This document shows, piece after piece, positions 50,186 through 51,406 of a stretch of DNA of 51,406 bases. Below the pieces are notes generated by a model that did no database searches, was not told the origin of the DNA, and worked only from the letters and a program-made list of their open reading frames with translations. The DNA is from Defluviitaleaceae bacterium (GTDB lineage: Bacteria; Bacillota; Clostridia; Lachnospirales; WQUN01). Position 1 is the first letter of the stretch. Every line of letters begins with the position of its first letter. Position numbers and translations under genes: made by a program. The DNA lies in assembly GCA_009781755.1 (NCBI GenBank), contig WQVD01000020.1:1-51406 (forward strand). Reading direction: 5' to 3'.

Positions 50186-51406
50186 GAAGAAGTTGGCAAC
50201 GCTGGTCGCGCTTATCCTCATCGCGTCCATGATTATGCCCGTTGCCGCGCACGCCAACCCCATGGACAGCGTACCCCAACGCATTGAAGACAACCAGGTG
50301 TTTGTCCAACTGCGCGCAGCGGCCTATGCCCACGGTTGGAACGTAGTATGGCACAGCGAAACGCGCGAAGTATCGTTGATTAACGATGTTGGCTTTGTAG
50401 AAACGTTATTGTTGGCCGACTTAGTAGAAGCGTTGGGCGGTTTTGTAGAGCGCGGCGTAACGTGGATACCGATTGAGCTGGCCATGGCTATCTTTAATGC
50501 CATTAACATGGCCTTGCACTTGGACGAAGACGCACGCGACATTGCGTTGGCCGACTTCGACTTCCTTACCCAATTTATATTAGACAACACCGCATGGGAA
50601 GATATGATTGGACGCTCGTTCGGCATTTCATTTATAGAGGTTATGGAGATTTTCCGTGACGTTATCGAGCAAATGGAGCCGATTTTCCTTAGCTTCCCCG
50701 AACAAGAAAATTATGACCATTTCCGCACGATGGTGCCATACCACAGTGGCTTGACCGCGCAAGAACGCGCTGCCAACCATTTATTCTTGTTATTGAATGA
50801 CTTGAGTATATTCTTTGGTGGTTTTGGCCATTTGGGCGTACGTTATTTGAATGCGTATAACATACAAGCCATTGGCATTACGCGTTTGATGAACAGCTTG
50901 GCCGAAGCAGGCGTTACCAGCCATTCAAACAACCTGAGAGCAGCGACATTCTTGCACCCGCAAGCCGTTTGGTTCTATGGTGAGGTAGACGCATCGGGCG
51001 ATAATAATCCGACCCCCATTGTGGAAGGCAACATCACCACTTTTATTATGAATGAAGCAGGACAACCCAGCGTGGCTTACTTGCGCTTTGAAACATTCAT
51101 GACCGATTTAGATTATGACGATGCCATCCTGCTGCCTTTCCTGCAAGAAGTGGCCGACTTTGACCACTTGATCATTGACGTACGCGGCAACGGTGGCGGC
51201 TTTGTATACTACGTTACCGGCATGATTGTGCGCCGCCTGCTGAACGAACCCACCGAATTTGGTTCATTCGAATTCTTCCGCGGTGGTGACGAAGCGATGG
51301 CAATGATGGAAGCCATCCTGGCAGATTCGCAAGCAAGCGAAAGCGAAGAAATCGAATTGATGTATGCACACATCATGGACGCAGCAACCTTTGTGGCCGA
51401 ACGCAA
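50172..51406 (+). CDS. S41-family peptidase with N-terminal copper-amine-oxidase-like domain (3' part outside)
   Basis: An open frame of 411 codons running off the window. A signal peptide (about 1-29, ending AHA) is followed by a stalk-like copper-amine-oxidase N-terminal domain (SVPQRIEDNQVFVQLRAAAYAHGW, WHSETREVSLIND in parts), a helical region, and from about 310 the S41 (C-terminal processing) peptidase: SVAYLRFETF and HLIIDVRGNGGGF (R338-G339-N340-G341-G342). The catalytic Ser and Lys are not yet reached. AGGAGG lies 5 bases upstream. Located directly behind the M50 protease gene; the pairing recalls CtpB with SpoIVFB, but the target is unknown. Confidence 0.87.
   Translation, partial: MKAIKKKLATLVALILIASMIMPVAAHANPMDSVPQRIEDNQVFVQLRAAAYAHGWNVVWHSETREVSLINDVGFVETLLLADLVEALGGFVERGVTWIPIELAMAIFNAINMALHLDEDARDIALADFDFLTQFILDNTAWEDMIGRSFGISFIEVMEIFRDVIEQMEPIFLSFPEQENYDHFRTMVPYHSGLTAQERAANHLFLLLNDLSIFFGGFGHLGVRYLNAYNIQAIGITRLMNSLAEAGVTSHSNNLRAATFLHPQAVWFYGEVDASGDNNPTPIVEGNITTFIMNEAGQPSVAYLRFETFMTDLDYDDAILLPFLQEVADFDHLIIDVRGNGGGFVYYVTGMIVRRLLNEPTEFGSFEFFRGGDEAMAMMEAILADSQASESEEIELMYAHIMDAATFVAER

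Overview
The window looks like a chromosomal piece of a low-GC Gram-positive bacterium of the class Clostridia, probably an uncultured lineage of roughly even base composition. The main evidence is a paired glgC-glgD, the chain Asp23-nusB-xseA-xseB-ispA-dxs-nadK-recN, a DnaD/DnaI-type primosome pair, strong AGGAGG ribosome binding sites throughout, HelD, a YuiD-like DUF212 protein, and several lipoproteins with acidic or proline-rich linkers. No rRNA operon, CRISPR array, complete transposon or prophage was seen.

Layout. 1-1533 (minus): the start of rpmE, a tRNA-Pro(GGG), a HEPN/MNT pair and a small lipoprotein. 1675-5342 (plus): a prolyl oligopeptidase, a small membrane protein and a Gfo/Idh/MocA oxidoreductase. 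5491-8389: a FIST sensor protein followed by a hybrid histidine kinase. 8393-13284 (minus): polysaccharide deacetylase, dnaI-like and dnaD-like primosome genes, a cluster of DnaA boxes, and murC. 13377-15787: glgC-glgD. 16057-22463 is an accessory stretch with a CPT-like kinase, a CAP-domain lipoprotein, an RHH regulator with a long structured non-coding tail, an AAA ATPase, a RelE toxin pair and an AT-rich orphan gene. 22582-31337 is mixed metabolism: aldo/keto reductase, galK, lipoprotein, MFS transporter, THUMP methyltransferase, a second (broken) MNT/HEPN pair, a prepilin-peptidase-like protein, rifamycin ADP-ribosyltransferase and tgt. 31403-41077 is one long overlapping operon running from Asp23 through nusB, xseAB, ispA, dxs, a PrsA-like foldase and nadK to recN and a methyltransferase. 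41182-51406 holds a YdcZ-type transporter, a Crp-family regulator, an orphan DNA methylase, a LexA/CI-like self-cleaving regulator, small membrane proteins, a CDP-alcohol phosphatidyltransferase, a C39-like protein, HelD, and an M50 plus S41 protease pair cut by the window end.

The least explained signal is a family of palindromes with the core GGTnGCAAnTTGCnACC. Six copies carry this core and a seventh has related arms. They sit both between genes, partly as terminators, and inside the coding sequences of the prolyl oligopeptidase, tgt and nadK. Two of them lie in a 320-bp element flanked by inverted repeats of about 75 bp between the DUF212 gene and dxs. Other points of interest are the structured RNA-like tail after the RHH gene, the DnaA-box cluster upstream of the primosome genes, and the M50/S41 protease pair.
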